Shown: positions 37,897 through 46,216 of the stretch, one piece after another | Layout: the number at the start of each line of letters is the position of its first letter | Numbering within the stretch: the stretch's first letter is position 1 | Assembly: GCA_003248655.1 (NCBI GenBank) | Contig: QFPM01000002.1 | Coordinates: 109,990 to 173,989, forward strand | Direction: 5' to 3' | Length of the DNA: 64,000 nucleotides | Source of the DNA: Microbacterium sp. | Lineage (GTDB): Bacteria; Actinomycetota; Actinomycetes; Actinomycetales; Microbacteriaceae | Made by a program: the position numbers and the translations under genes | The notes under the pieces: model-generated | The model's input: only the letters and a program-made list of their open reading frames with translations | Told to the model about the DNA's origin: nothing | Database searches by the model: none

Positions 37897-39443
37897 GCGC
37901 CCGCCGCCGCGTCGTCGGTCGCCCACGGGATCTCGGGCAGCGGCGTGAACCCGATGCCCAGCCGCGTCCACAGGGGCGCCAGCGCACCGACGCGCGCGGC
38001 GAACGACTCCCACGTGCGCTCGTCGCTCGCCCCGAGCGGCACCGACCACGCGGCTTCGGCCGCCGCCGCGATCCGGGGGAACGCGAGCGCGTCGATGTCG
38101 GCGGCCGTGCGCACGGTCTCGCTCCACAGCGGCGCCTCGACGCCCAGGATGCCGTCGTCCCCGACGCCCGGGATGACCGCCGCCGGGTCCCATTCGTACG
38201 CGCGCCGCGCGCTCGTGACGCCGCGCGCCCAGGTGAGTCCGAGCGGGGAGTCCGCGTCGAACTTCATGTCGAGGTAGATCGCGTCGGCGGGGGAGAGGAT
38301 GAGTGACGAGCCGCGCGCGACGAATGTCCGCGCCTTCTCGTCCATCCCGTTCTCGGGTGTGACGTAACCCCAGTACTGCCCGACGGTCGACGGGTGGATG
38401 CCGGGCGAGGCGCCCGCCTCGTGCCACGCGACCGGGGTTTTGCCGTGCCGCGCCGCGAGCGCGGTCACGCGGTCCATGAAGGCGGCGTAGTCGCCGGCAT
38501 CCGTCCCCAGCGCCTCGTCGCCGCCCACGTGCAGGTACGGGCCGGGGGTCAGCCCCGCGACCTCACCGAGGACGTCCTCGAGGAAGGCCCAGGTCGCCTC
38601 GTCGTGGATGCGCAGCGACGAGAACCCGACCGCCATGCCCTCGTACGGGGTGCCGTTGACGGGCATCCCGCCGCCGAAGTCCCGCACGATCTCGCGGATG
38701 TGGTCGGTGATGACGGGCTCTTCGGACAGCTCGGAGTAGGCGAGCGAGACCGCGTGCGTGTGCCCGGGAAGGTCGATTTCGGGGACGACCGTCATGTGAC
38801 GCGATGCCGCGTGCGCGATGATCGCGCGGTAGTCGTCCTGCGAGAAGAAGCCGCCCGGGTCGCCGCCGATGGCGGTCGCCGAGGCCCGCTCGGTGAGCAG
38901 CGGCCGCGAGTCGAGGTGCAGGCGCCAGCCCTGGTCGTCGGTGAGGTGCAGGTGCAGGCGGTTGAACTTGAGGCTCGCGGCGCGGTCGATGAAGGCCTTC
39001 ACCGTCGTGACGTCGTGGAAGTGCCGCGCGACATCGAGCATGACGCCGCGATACGCGAAGCGCGGGCTGTCGTCGATCCGGACGGCGGGGATCGTCCAGC
39101 CGTCGCCCGTGCGCGAGATCAGCTGACCGAGGGTCTGGATGCCGTAGAACAGGCCCGCGGCATCCGCGCCGGTGATCGTGACGGATGCCGGGTCGACCGT
39201 GATCCGGTACGACTCGGGCGTTCCGCCGGGAGCGATGGAGAGGTGGATGCCGACGGGCTGCTTTGCGGTTGTCTCGAGGGTAAGGCCGGTGCGGACGTGG
39301 ATGAGATCGACGAGCGTGTACGCGGCGTCTGCGACCGCGGTATCCGTCGTGACGGTCGTCGTCGCCGCCAGTGCGAAGGGCGCCGCGCCCGCGGCCGCGA
39401 TCGACGACGGCGCGGGAACCACGGCGTAGACGGGTGTCACCAT
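37893..39443 (-). CDS. Beta-N-acetylhexosaminidase, GH20
   Basis: Removes terminal GlcNAc from chito-oligosaccharides or glycans. The product is 516 residues. The N-terminal GH20b-like domain is at about 5-115; the catalytic barrel has RGVMLDVARHFH, HLHLTDDQGWRL and the catalytic Asp-Glu pair in YLHVGGDEAL (about residue 323). No signal peptide is visible from the start at 39443 (MVTPVYAVVP), so it probably acts inside the cell on imported di- or oligosaccharide. The context TTAAGAGTCCTTAC just upstream may be a regulator site. Confidence 0.93.
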   Translation of the reverse strand: MVTPVYAVVPAPSSIAAAGAAPFALAATTTVTTDTAVADAAYTLVDLIHVRTGLTLETTAKQPVGIHLSIAPGGTPESYRITVDPASVTITGADAAGLFYGIQTLGQLISRTGDGWTIPAVRIDDSPRFAYRGVMLDVARHFHDVTTVKAFIDRAASLKFNRLHLHLTDDQGWRLHLDSRPLLTERASATAIGGDPGGFFSQDDYRAIIAHAASRHMTVVPEIDLPGHTHAVSLAYSELSEEPVITDHIREIVRDFGGGMPVNGTPYEGMAVGFSSLRIHDEATWAFLEDVLGEVAGLTPGPYLHVGGDEALGTDAGDYAAFMDRVTALAARHGKTPVAWHEAGASPGIHPSTVGQYWGYVTPENGMDEKARTFVARGSSLILSPADAIYLDMKFDADSPLGLTWARGVTSARRAYEWDPAAVIPGVGDDGILGVEAPLWSETVRTAADIDALAFPRIAAAAEAAWSVPLGASDERTWESFAARVGALAPLWTRLGIGFTPLPEIPWATDDAAAGA

Positions 39444-39485
39444 GTTAAGAGTCCTTACAAATATGGCTTCGATCAGCGTATCCGA

Positions 39486-39491
39486 TATGCT
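39486..39491 (+). promoter_or_regulatory. -10 box of glyA
   Basis: TATGCT ends about 6 bases before the first pairing element of the ZTP riboswitch, so the aptamer would lie at the very 5' end of the transcript. Confidence 0.5.
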
Positions 39492-39493
39492 CG

Positions 39494-39573
39494 GAACGTC
39501 GCGACTGGCGTTGAGGTGGACCACCACCGGGGAGCGACCACATGGCAACTGACCGCGCGCCTGGGTCGGCCGT
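39494..39573 (+). ncRNA. ZTP (pfl) riboswitch controlling glyA (and perhaps folD)
   Basis: Senses the purine intermediates ZMP/ZTP that accumulate when 10-formyl-THF is short. The consensus blocks are present in order: GCGACTGGCG (39501-39510), GGTGGACCACC hairpin, ACCGGGGAGC (about 39526-39535), then CGCGCGCCTGGGTC (about 39553-39566), which supplies the second subdomain. The one-carbon genes downstream are standard members of this regulon. A hairpin repeat (39572-39613) starts where the aptamer ends and may serve as the expression platform. Confidence 0.92.
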
Positions 39574-39613
39574 GGTTTCGATACACCGCCGCTGCGCGGC
39601 GGCACTCAACCAC
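39572..39613. repeat. TCGAGTGCC/GTATCGAGA hairpin repeat, copy C (between riboswitch and glyA)
   Basis: GTGGTTTCGATACACC, stem GCCGC with loop, GCGGC, then GGCACTCAACCAC; the outer GTGGTT/AACCAC pairs. It ends 21 bases before the glyA ATG and about 9 bases before its Shine-Dalgarno. Confidence 0.88.
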
Positions 39614-39634
39614 CGAAGAACCGCAGGAGTCGCC

Positions 39635-40918
39635 ATGACCGATCCGTATTTCAACGCCCCGCTCGCCGAGGTCGACCCCGAGATCGCCCAGGTGCTGGAG
39701 CGTGAGCTCGAGCGTCAGCGCGGCTACCTCGAGATGATCGCGTCCGAGAACTTCGTGCCCGTCTCGGTGCTGCAGTCGCAGGGCTCGGTGCTCACGAACA
39801 AGTACGCCGAGGGATACCCGGGCCGCCGGTACTACGGCGGCTGCGAAGAGGTGGATGTCGCCGAAGAGCTCGCGATCGAGCGGGCGAAGGCGCTGTTCGG
39901 GTCGGAGTTCGCGAACGTGCAGCCGCACTCCGGGGCATCCGCCAACGCCGCCGTCCTGCACGCGATCGCGCGCCCCGGCGACACGCTGCTGGGCCTCTCG
40001 CTCGACCAGGGCGGGCACCTCACGCACGGCATGAAGATCAACTTCTCGGGCCGGCTCTACAACATCGTCGCGTACGGCGTCGACCCCGAGACGAGCGTCA
40101 TCGACATGGACGAGGTCGAGCGCCTCGCCGTCGAGCACTCGCCGAAGGTGATCATCGCCGGCTGGTCGGCCTACCCGCGTCAGCTCGACTTCGCGCGTTT
40201 CCGCGAGATTGCCGACAAGGTCCGCGCGCTCCTGTGGGTCGACATGGCGCACTTCGCGGGCCTCGTCGCGGCGGGCCTCCACCCGAGCCCCGTGCCGCAC
40301 GCGCACGTCGTCTCGTCGACCGTGCACAAGACGATCGGCGGCCCGCGGTCGGGCTTCATCCTCACGAACGACGCCGAGATCGCGAAGAAGATCAACTCGG
40401 CCGTCTTCCCGGGGCAGCAGGGCGGTCCGCTCATGCACGTGATCGCCGCGAAGGCGACGGCGTTCAAGCTCGCCGCGACGCCCGAGTTCCGCGAGCGCCA
40501 GGAGCGTGTCGTGCGCGGCGCCGCGATCCTCGCGGAGCGCCTGTCGCAGCAGGACGTGAAGGATGCCGGCATCTCGGTCCGCTCCGGCGGCACCGACGTG
40601 CACCTCGTGCTCGTCGACCTGCGCGATGCCGAGATCGACGGCAAGCAGGCCGAAGACCTGCTGCACGAGATCCACATCACGGTCAACCGCAACGCGGTGC
40701 CGAACGACCCGCGCCCGCCGATGGTCACCTCGGGCCTGCGCATCGGCACGCCCGCACTCGCGACCCGCGGCTTCGGCGACGCCGAGTTCACCGAGGTCGC
40801 CGACATCATCGCGCTCGCGCTGGTGGGTGGCGCGGACGGTGCCGACCTCGAGGCGCTGCGCACGCGTGTGGCATCCCTCACCGCCGCCTTCCCGCTCTAC
40901 CCCGGCCTGCAGCAGTAA
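39635..40918 (+). CDS. glyA: Serine hydroxymethyltransferase
   Basis: Serine plus THF to glycine plus 5,10-methylene-THF. The product is 427 residues. Hallmarks: MIASENFVPVSVLQSQGSVL-type N-terminus (read in parts), YPGRRYYGGCEEVD, and the PLP lysine in SSTVHKTIGGPRSG (about Lys230). The start at 39635 (MTDPYFN) follows GCAGGAG; an in-frame ATG at 39542 lies inside the riboswitch and is rejected. A 65-bp palindrome separates it from folD. Confidence 0.97.
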   Translation: MTDPYFNAPLAEVDPEIAQVLERELERQRGYLEMIASENFVPVSVLQSQGSVLTNKYAEGYPGRRYYGGCEEVDVAEELAIERAKALFGSEFANVQPHSGASANAAVLHAIARPGDTLLGLSLDQGGHLTHGMKINFSGRLYNIVAYGVDPETSVIDMDEVERLAVEHSPKVIIAGWSAYPRQLDFARFREIADKVRALLWVDMAHFAGLVAAGLHPSPVPHAHVVSSTVHKTIGGPRSGFILTNDAEIAKKINSAVFPGQQGGPLMHVIAAKATAFKLAATPEFRERQERVVRGAAILAERLSQQDVKDAGISVRSGGTDVHLVLVDLRDAEIDGKQAEDLLHEIHITVNRNAVPNDPRPPMVTSGLRIGTPALATRGFGDAEFTEVADIIALALVGGADGADLEALRTRVASLTAAFPLYPGLQQ

Positions 40919-40945
40919 ACCCCGCGGGCCGCCGCGGCCCCTCGC

Positions 40946-41010
40946 GAGAAACCACCTGCGCCCCGAGAAACCACGGGTGCCGTGGTTTCTCGACACGCGA
41001 GTGGTTTCTC
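40946..41010. repeat. 19-bp-spaced four-motif palindrome (GAGAAACCAC type), 65 bp
   Basis: GAGAAACCAC at 40946 and 40965; reverse GTGGTTTCTC at 40982 and 41001. All four copies are exact and both pairs are 19 apart. It lies between glyA and folD. A second member with the same motif is at 46123-46187, also 65 bp. Confidence 0.93.
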
Positions 41011-41043
41011 GCGCGGCGGCACGCACCACGACAGGAGGATGAC

Positions 41044-41928
41044 ATGACCGCGAAGACACTCGACGGACGGGCGACCGCCGCGGCGATCAAGGCCGAGCTC
41101 GCGGAGCGCGTCGCGAAGCTCAAGGCGGCGGGCATCACCCCGGGCATCGCGACGGTGCTCGTGGGCGCCGACCCGGCATCCCAGCTCTATGTCGGCATGA
41201 AGCACACGCAGTCAGAGGCGATCGGCATGAACTCGATCCAGGTCGAGCTGCCCGCGGATGCCACGCAGGCGGATGTCGAGGCGGAGATCGACCGGCTCAA
41301 CGCCGATCCGTCGTGCCACGGCTACATCGTGCAGCTGCCGCTGCCGCGCCACCTCGACACCGACCGCATCCTCGAGCGGATCGACCCGGCGAAGGATGCC
41401 GACGGCCTCCACCCCACGAACCTCGGCAAGCTCGTGCTCAACGTCAACGACGAGATCACCTCGCCGCTGCCGTGCACCCCGCGGGCCGTGATCGAGCTGC
41501 TGGAGCGGAACGGCTTCGACCTCGCCGGCACGCACGTCGTCGTGGTCGGGAGAGGGGTCACGATCGGCCGGTCGATCGGGCTGCTGCTGACCCGCCGCGC
41601 CGTCAATGCGACCGTGACCCTTACCCACACCGGCACGCGCGACCTGCCGTCGTACCTGCGTCAGGCCGACGTCATCGTCGGCGCGGCGGGCGTGAAGCAC
41701 CTCGTGCGCCCCCAGGACGTCAAGCCCGGCGCGGCGGTGCTCGACGTCGGCGTGACGCGCGAGACCGACCCCGAGACCGGCACCTCGAAGGTCTACGGCG
41801 ACATCGCGCCCGGTGTCGAGGAGGTCGCGGGCTGGCTGTCGCCGAACCCCGGCGGCGTCGGACCGATGACGGTCGCCCTGCTGATGACGAACGTCGTCGA
41901 GGCGGCGGAGCGCTCCGCCCGGGCCTGA
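41044..41928 (+). CDS. folD: Methylene-THF dehydrogenase / methenyl-THF cyclohydrolase
   Basis: Interconverts 5,10-methylene-THF and 10-formyl-THF. The product is 294 residues. The catalytic Tyr/Lys segment is SQLYVGMKH (about residues 47-55), the family patterns PCTPRAVIELL and the NADP loop VVGRGVTIGRSIGLLL are present, though GRG-V-T-I replaces the common GRS-x-I-V. The start at 41044 has CAGGAGGATG. It uses GlyA's product and supplies formyl-THF to PurN and PurH. Confidence 0.96.
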   Translation: MTAKTLDGRATAAAIKAELAERVAKLKAAGITPGIATVLVGADPASQLYVGMKHTQSEAIGMNSIQVELPADATQADVEAEIDRLNADPSCHGYIVQLPLPRHLDTDRILERIDPAKDADGLHPTNLGKLVLNVNDEITSPLPCTPRAVIELLERNGFDLAGTHVVVVGRGVTIGRSIGLLLTRRAVNATVTLTHTGTRDLPSYLRQADVIVGAAGVKHLVRPQDVKPGAAVLDVGVTRETDPETGTSKVYGDIAPGVEEVAGWLSPNPGGVGPMTVALLMTNVVEAAERSARA

Positions 41929-41941
41929 CCCGCGTCGCGCT

Positions 41942-41993
41942 GTCGAAAGCGGCACGCGCGCCGCATCTTTCGACCGCGCGAGCAGTTTTCGAC
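41942..41993. repeat. Degenerate 19-bp-spaced palindrome after folD
   Basis: GTCGAAAG at 41942, reverse CTTTCGAC at 41967 and TTTTCGAC at 41986, the last two 19 apart; the second forward copy is missing. It is located between the convergent folD and ABC genes. Confidence 0.7.
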
Positions 41994-42015
41994 CGCCCGC
42001 GCGTGCGTGCCGGCC

Positions 42016-42789
42016 TCAGCCCGCGAAGCGGGCGAGGAACTCGCGCGTGCGCGGGTGCTGCGGGGCGGCGAAGACCGATGCCGGAGCCCCCTGTTCGACG
42101 ATCGTCCCGGCATCCAGGAAGACGACACGATCGGCGACCTCGCGGGCGAACGCCATCTCATGGGTCGCCATGAGGATCGTCGTGCCCTCCGCGGCGAGCG
42201 AGCGGACGAGCTCGAGCACCTCACCGACGAGCTCGGGGTCGAGCGCCGAGGTGATCTCGTCGAGCAGCAGCACCTCGGGGTCGGTCGCGATCGCGCGCAC
42301 GATCGCGGCGCGCTGCTGCTGCCCGCCCGACAGCCGATCGGGGTGCGCCTTCGCGTAGTCAGCGAGACCGATGCGCTCGAGGAGGACCAGGGCGCGCTGC
42401 TCGGCATCCTTCCGCGGCACGCGGTGGACGACGCGGGATGCCAGGGTCACATTGTCGAGCACCGACAGATGCGGGAAGAGGTTGTAGCTCTGGAACACCG
42501 CCCCGAGCCGCGCGCGCACGCGGTTGCCGTCGACACGCGGGTCGGAGATGTCGAGCGCGCCCAGGAAGATCTGCCCGTCGTCGATGGGTTCCAGCAGCCC
42601 CAGGCACCGCAGGAGGGTGGACTTTCCCGATCCGGATGCCCCGATCAGCGCCACCACGTCGTGCGGCGCGAGCGACACCGATACCCCGCGCAGGACCTCG
42701 CGGTCGCCGAACGACTTCCACAGGCCCTCGGCGCGGAGCGCGGGCACGGCGCGCGCGCCGGCATCCGCCACGGCATCCACAGCGCTCAC
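42016..42789 (-). CDS. Amino-acid ABC transporter ATP-binding protein
   Basis: 257 residues, GlnQ/HisP type. Walker A GASGSGKSTLLRCLGLLE (about residues 49-66), Q-loop GAVFQSYNLFPH, signature LSGGQQQRAAIVRA, Walker B VLLLDEITSALD, H-loop ATHEM. It is last in a three-gene operon and overlaps the permease by 4 bases. Confidence 0.95.
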   Translation of the reverse strand: MSAVDAVADAGARAVPALRAEGLWKSFGDREVLRGVSVSLAPHDVVALIGASGSGKSTLLRCLGLLEPIDDGQIFLGALDISDPRVDGNRVRARLGAVFQSYNLFPHLSVLDNVTLASRVVHRVPRKDAEQRALVLLERIGLADYAKAHPDRLSGGQQQRAAIVRAIATDPEVLLLDEITSALDPELVGEVLELVRSLAAEGTTILMATHEMAFAREVADRVVFLDAGTIVEQGAPASVFAAPQHPRTREFLARFAG

Positions 42790-43631
42790 AGCAACGATCC
42801 CTGCTGCTCGCGCTCGCGCAGCCGCGCGGTGTACCAGTCGGTGAGGCGGATCGTTGGGATCGCGAGCAGGATGAACAGGATGCCCGCGACGATGTACGGC
42901 GTGAAGTTGTAGGTCAGGGACGCGACCGACCGGGCCGCGGCGATCGCGTCGATCGCGCCGAGGATCGAGATGAGCCCGACATCCTTCTGCATCGAGACAA
43001 CGTCGTTCATGAGTGCGGGCGTGACTTTGCGCAGGGCCTGCGGCAGCACGACGCGGCGGAGGGTCTGCACATGCCCGAGCCCGAGGGCGCGCGCCGCGAG
43101 CCGTTGCGACGGGTGGACCGCCTCAATCCCCGCGCGCAGCACCTCGGCGACGTACGACGAGTACGTGAGGGTGACGGCGATGACGCCGAGCAGCACGATG
43201 GGCATGCGGACATTCGCGATCGTGGGCAGCCCGAACCCGACGAGGTAGAGCACGATGATGAACGGCAGCCCGCGGAAGAGGTCGGTGTACCCCGCCGCGA
43301 CGACGCGGAGCGGGAAGAACACCGGGCCGCGGAGCGTCCGCACCGACGCGACGATCGTCGCGACGATCGCGACGGTCACGAGCGAGTAGGCGAGCACCTG
43401 CAGGTTGATGAGGAACCCGGCCCACACCTTCGGTAGCGCCTGCACCGCGATCGCGGGGTCGAAGAACGCCTGTTGCACCCCGGCCCAGCCGGGCGTGTTG
43501 ATGACCGTCGCCCAGACGATGCCCGCGAACACGAGGCTCGACGCGATCGCGACGAGCACCGACCGTTGCTCGCGCCCGCGGCGGTAGGCGCGCCGGTCGA
43601 GCTCGAGCTCCGTCGGAGTGTGGGTGCTCAC
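42786..43631 (-). CDS. Amino-acid ABC transporter permease
   Basis: 281 residues of the HisM/GlnP family. Five to six membrane helices from about residue 27; the EAA-type loop is VLRAGIEAVHPSQRLAARALGLGH (about residues 165-188, read in parts). A single permease may act as a homodimer. A perfect hairpin lies between it and the binding-protein gene. Confidence 0.93.
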   Translation of the reverse strand: MSTHTPTELELDRRAYRRGREQRSVLVAIASSLVFAGIVWATVINTPGWAGVQQAFFDPAIAVQALPKVWAGFLINLQVLAYSLVTVAIVATIVASVRTLRGPVFFPLRVVAAGYTDLFRGLPFIIVLYLVGFGLPTIANVRMPIVLLGVIAVTLTYSSYVAEVLRAGIEAVHPSQRLAARALGLGHVQTLRRVVLPQALRKVTPALMNDVVSMQKDVGLISILGAIDAIAAARSVASLTYNFTPYIVAGILFILLAIPTIRLTDWYTARLREREQQGSLL

Positions 43632-43645
43632 GGATCGACCGTAGC

Positions 43646-43674
43646 GCCGGATGCCGCGCGCTGCGGCATCCGGC
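43646..43674 (-). terminator. Intercistronic hairpin between binding protein and permease
   Basis: GCCGGATGCCGC (43646-43657) pairs perfectly with GCGGCATCCGGC (43663-43674) around a 5-base loop. It is in the same position in the operon as the 28534 hairpin in the sugar importer, and contains the over-used heptamer on both arms. Confidence 0.8.
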
Positions 43675-43707
43675 CTGTCGCGGTCGATCGGCGAAGGCCC
43701 GTCAGAG

Positions 43708-44550
43708 TCACTTCAGGAGCGTGACGCCCTGGCCCGATCCCAGCCACTCGTCGGTGATCTTCTGCAGCGTGCCGTCGGCGCGCAGTTCGTCGAGGGCAGC
43801 CGACACCTTCGCGGTGAGCGGCGAGTCCTTCGCGAGCAGCAGGCCCCACTCGTCGGGCACGCCCGCGGCGGGCAGCTCGCCGACGATGAACGAGTTCTCG
43901 ATGTAGACGCCGGTCGCGTAGTAGGCCGTCGGCAGGTCGAGGACGAGCGCGTCGATCTGGCCCGCCTTGAGCGCGGCGACCGCGTCTTCGTTCGACGAGT
44001 ACGGCTGCGCCGGCGTCGTGGGCGCGATGGCCTCGTCGATCGTCGTCGCGCTCGTCGACCCGCTCATCGCCCCGAGGAGCAGGCCCTTGAGGCCCGCGAT
44101 GTCGGTGACGCCGTCGGCCTTGCCGCCCTTGATCGCGACCACGGCCTGGCTCGCCGAATAGTACGGCGACGAGAAGTCGACGGCCTGCTTGCGCTCGTCG
44201 GTGATCGTGTACTGCTGGATGTTGAAGTCGAAGCTCTTGGGGCCCGGCGCGATCGCCGACTCGAATGAGGTGCGCACCCACTCGACGTCATCCTTCGCGA
44301 AACCGAGCTTGTCGGCGACGGCGTACGCGACGGCGGCCTCGAAGCCTTCGCCGGATGCCGGGTCGTCGTCGATCACGTACGGGTAGTACGCCGTCTCGCC
44401 GGTCGCAATCGTGAGCTTGCCGGGGGTGACGTAGCCCTCGTCGGCGTCGCCCGACGAGGCGGGCGCGGCGCCGCCGGCACAGCCGGTGACGAGGAGGGCG
44501 ACGGATGCCGCCGCGGCGGCGAGGGTGAGACGCAGAGCGTGGCGCGACAT
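43708..44550 (-). CDS. Polar amino-acid ABC transporter substrate-binding lipoprotein
   Basis: 280 residues. The signal peptide ends at lipobox VTGC (about residues 21-24). The family-3 fold has GFEAAVAYAVADKLGF, DFNIQQYTITDERKQAVDFSSPYY (read in parts) and the C-terminal LDELRADGTLQKITDEWLG. It is first in the importer operon. The ligand is a polar or aromatic amino acid by family; it cannot be narrowed. The 120-base gap upstream (44551-44670) has only a back-to-back GGATGCC/GGCATCC pair near 44600. Confidence 0.92.
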   Translation of the reverse strand: MSRHALRLTLAAAAASVALLVTGCAGGAAPASSGDADEGYVTPGKLTIATGETAYYPYVIDDDPASGEGFEAAVAYAVADKLGFAKDDVEWVRTSFESAIAPGPKSFDFNIQQYTITDERKQAVDFSSPYYSASQAVVAIKGGKADGVTDIAGLKGLLLGAMSGSTSATTIDEAIAPTTPAQPYSSNEDAVAALKAGQIDALVLDLPTAYYATGVYIENSFIVGELPAAGVPDEWGLLLAKDSPLTAKVSAALDELRADGTLQKITDEWLGSGQGVTLLK

Positions 44551-44670
44551 AGGGAGACCTCTCGGGACGGGTGCGCGGCGTCCGCGGATGCTGTGACGGA
44601 TGCCGTGGCATCCATCATCGCCCGTGCCGCCGACACGGGGCCTCGCCCGCGTCGCTTTGTTACACGCCCG

Positions 44671-45207
44671 TCATGAACCGAGGTCGTCGAGCATCTTGCG
44701 CTGCTCGGGTGTGAGGCCGTCGCGCAGCTCTTCGGTGGCGGGTGCCGGCGCGGCTGCTGCGGGGGCGGACCCTCCGCGCAGCTTCGCCTCGGCGCTGTCG
44801 TAATAGGTGCCGGCCTTCGCCTCGACCCGGTCATCGATCTTCGAGTACACGTACCAGCCGATCGCGATGATGATCGGGGGTAGGACGTACGCCCAGAACC
44901 AGCTGCCTTTCGCGTTGACGCCGGTCAGCAGCAGCGTGATGATCCAGACGATCGTGGCGACGAGCAGCACGATGCCGACCTGCACGAGGGCTTCGCCGGC
45001 CTTCGTGCGCTCGCCGGCGGACTTCGCGGCGGCGCCGGTGAACAGCTTGTGCACGGCGGGCTTCACGAAGAGGACGGCGAGCGTGAGAATGACGGATGCC
45101 CAGATCACGGCCCAGCCGACGTGGGCGGGGGTGAACAGGCCGATCGCGATCAGCACGACGAGGTTGAACACGTACAGCGACGCGAAACGGACGATCCAGG
45201 TCTTCAT
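44671..45207 (-). CDS. Hypothetical four-helix membrane protein
   Basis: 178 residues from the start at 45207 (MKTWIVRFASLYVF). Hydrophobic segments at about 7-25, 28-48, 75-98 and 103-122, then a charged tail ending EQRKMLDDLGS with an Ala/Pro linker. No family recognised with confidence. The frame upstream of this start is open but looks non-coding. Confidence 0.75.
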   Translation of the reverse strand: MKTWIVRFASLYVFNLVVLIAIGLFTPAHVGWAVIWASVILTLAVLFVKPAVHKLFTGAAAKSAGERTKAGEALVQVGIVLLVATIVWIITLLLTGVNAKGSWFWAYVLPPIIIAIGWYVYSKIDDRVEAKAGTYYDSAEAKLRGGSAPAAAAPAPATEELRDGLTPEQRKMLDDLGS

Positions 45208-45248
45208 GCCCCTAGCGTGGCACGACGCGCCCCGTTCGGCGAGGAAGG

Positions 45249-46046
45249 TCAGCCGATGGATACGAGGGTGTCGAGGTCGTCGCCCGGAAGCGAGTCGGCC
45301 GTCGCGGTGACGGTCGACTCGACGAGATCGGCGCGCCCGCTCATGACATTGAGGAAGGCGGTGTCCGCGGCATCCCGCCCCGTCGCGATGCGGACGAGCG
45401 TCGAGCGCGGAGCGAGGGTCGTCGCATCCACCACCCGCCACGCCCCGTCGACCCACGCCTCGGCGACGGCGTGGAAGTCCATCGGCGACAGCCCCGGCGC
45501 GTAGACCGCGACGAGCCTGGCGGGGATGCCGCGGGCGCGCAGGAGCGCGACGCAGAGGTGGCTGTAGTCGCGGCAGACGCCCTGGCGGCCGAGGAGCGTG
45601 CGCACGGCGCCATCGGTCGGCAGGCTCGAGCCGCTGACGTACGAGAGCTGTGTCCCGACCCACGACGACACGGCCGTGAGGACGGCCACGGGGTTTTCGA
45701 TGTCGCCGAACTCTGCGGCGGCTGTCGGCGCGAGCGCGTCGGATTCGGCGTACCGGCTGGGGCGCCCGTAGACGAGCAGCTCGGTCTCGTCGGCGCCGAG
45801 GGGACCGACGGTCCCGTCGACCGTGGCCTCATACTCGACCACGAGCTGGCCCGGCGCGGCCGTCAGACGGTGGAGCCGCCCGCCGTGCGCGTCGGGCAAC
45901 TCGCGCGGCTCGATCGAGGCGCCGTCGAGGGCGACGGAGAGAGTCTCGGATGCCGGGACGTAGGCATCCGACACGGCGATCGCGAAGACGAGGTCCGCCT
46001 CTTCGGTCACGTCGAGGACGATACGGCTGGTGACGGTGCGCTGCAT
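45249..46046 (-). CDS. Transglutaminase-like cysteine protease-fold protein
   Basis: 265 residues. A beta-rich N-terminal domain (about 1-100) precedes the core with the catalytic Cys in GVCRDYSH, His in DFHAVAEAWV and Asp in VVDAT. No signal peptide or membrane helix, so cytoplasmic. It resembles the bacterial transglutaminase/protease family of unknown substrate. The start at 46046 (MQRTVTSRIVLD) has GGAGGAATG context. Confidence 0.87.
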   Translation of the reverse strand: MQRTVTSRIVLDVTEEADLVFAIAVSDAYVPASETLSVALDGASIEPRELPDAHGGRLHRLTAAPGQLVVEYEATVDGTVGPLGADETELLVYGRPSRYAESDALAPTAAAEFGDIENPVAVLTAVSSWVGTQLSYVSGSSLPTDGAVRTLLGRQGVCRDYSHLCVALLRARGIPARLVAVYAPGLSPMDFHAVAEAWVDGAWRVVDATTLAPRSTLVRIATGRDAADTAFLNVMSGRADLVESTVTATADSLPGDDLDTLVSIG

Positions 46047-46122
46047 TCCTCCAGGGTCGCACGCCGCGCTTTCGTGCGCTGAGGCCTTGACATCGCGGGG
46101 TCGCGCCCCCGTCGCCCTCGCC

Positions 46123-46187
46123 GAGAAACCATTCGCGGCGTGAGACACACCGGCATCCGTGGTTTCTCAGGCGCCGAATGGTTTCTC
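46123..46187. repeat. 19-bp-spaced four-motif palindrome (GAGAAACCA type), 65 bp
   Basis: GAGAAACCAT at 46123 and the variant GAGACACAC at 46142; reverse GTGGTTTCTC at 46159 and ATGGTTTCTC at 46178. Both pairs are 19 apart. It is downstream of the DyP remnant and upstream of the transglutaminase gene. Confidence 0.9.
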
Positions 46188-46216
46188 AGCGAGCGCACCC
46201 CGACCGGAGCGCGGCG

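Noticed and set aside
39542..39634. Upstream in-frame ATG that would lengthen GlyA by 31 residues
   Set aside because: It lies inside the ZTP aptamer and runs through the hairpin repeat; the ATG at 39635 has a Shine-Dalgarno and the family N-terminus.
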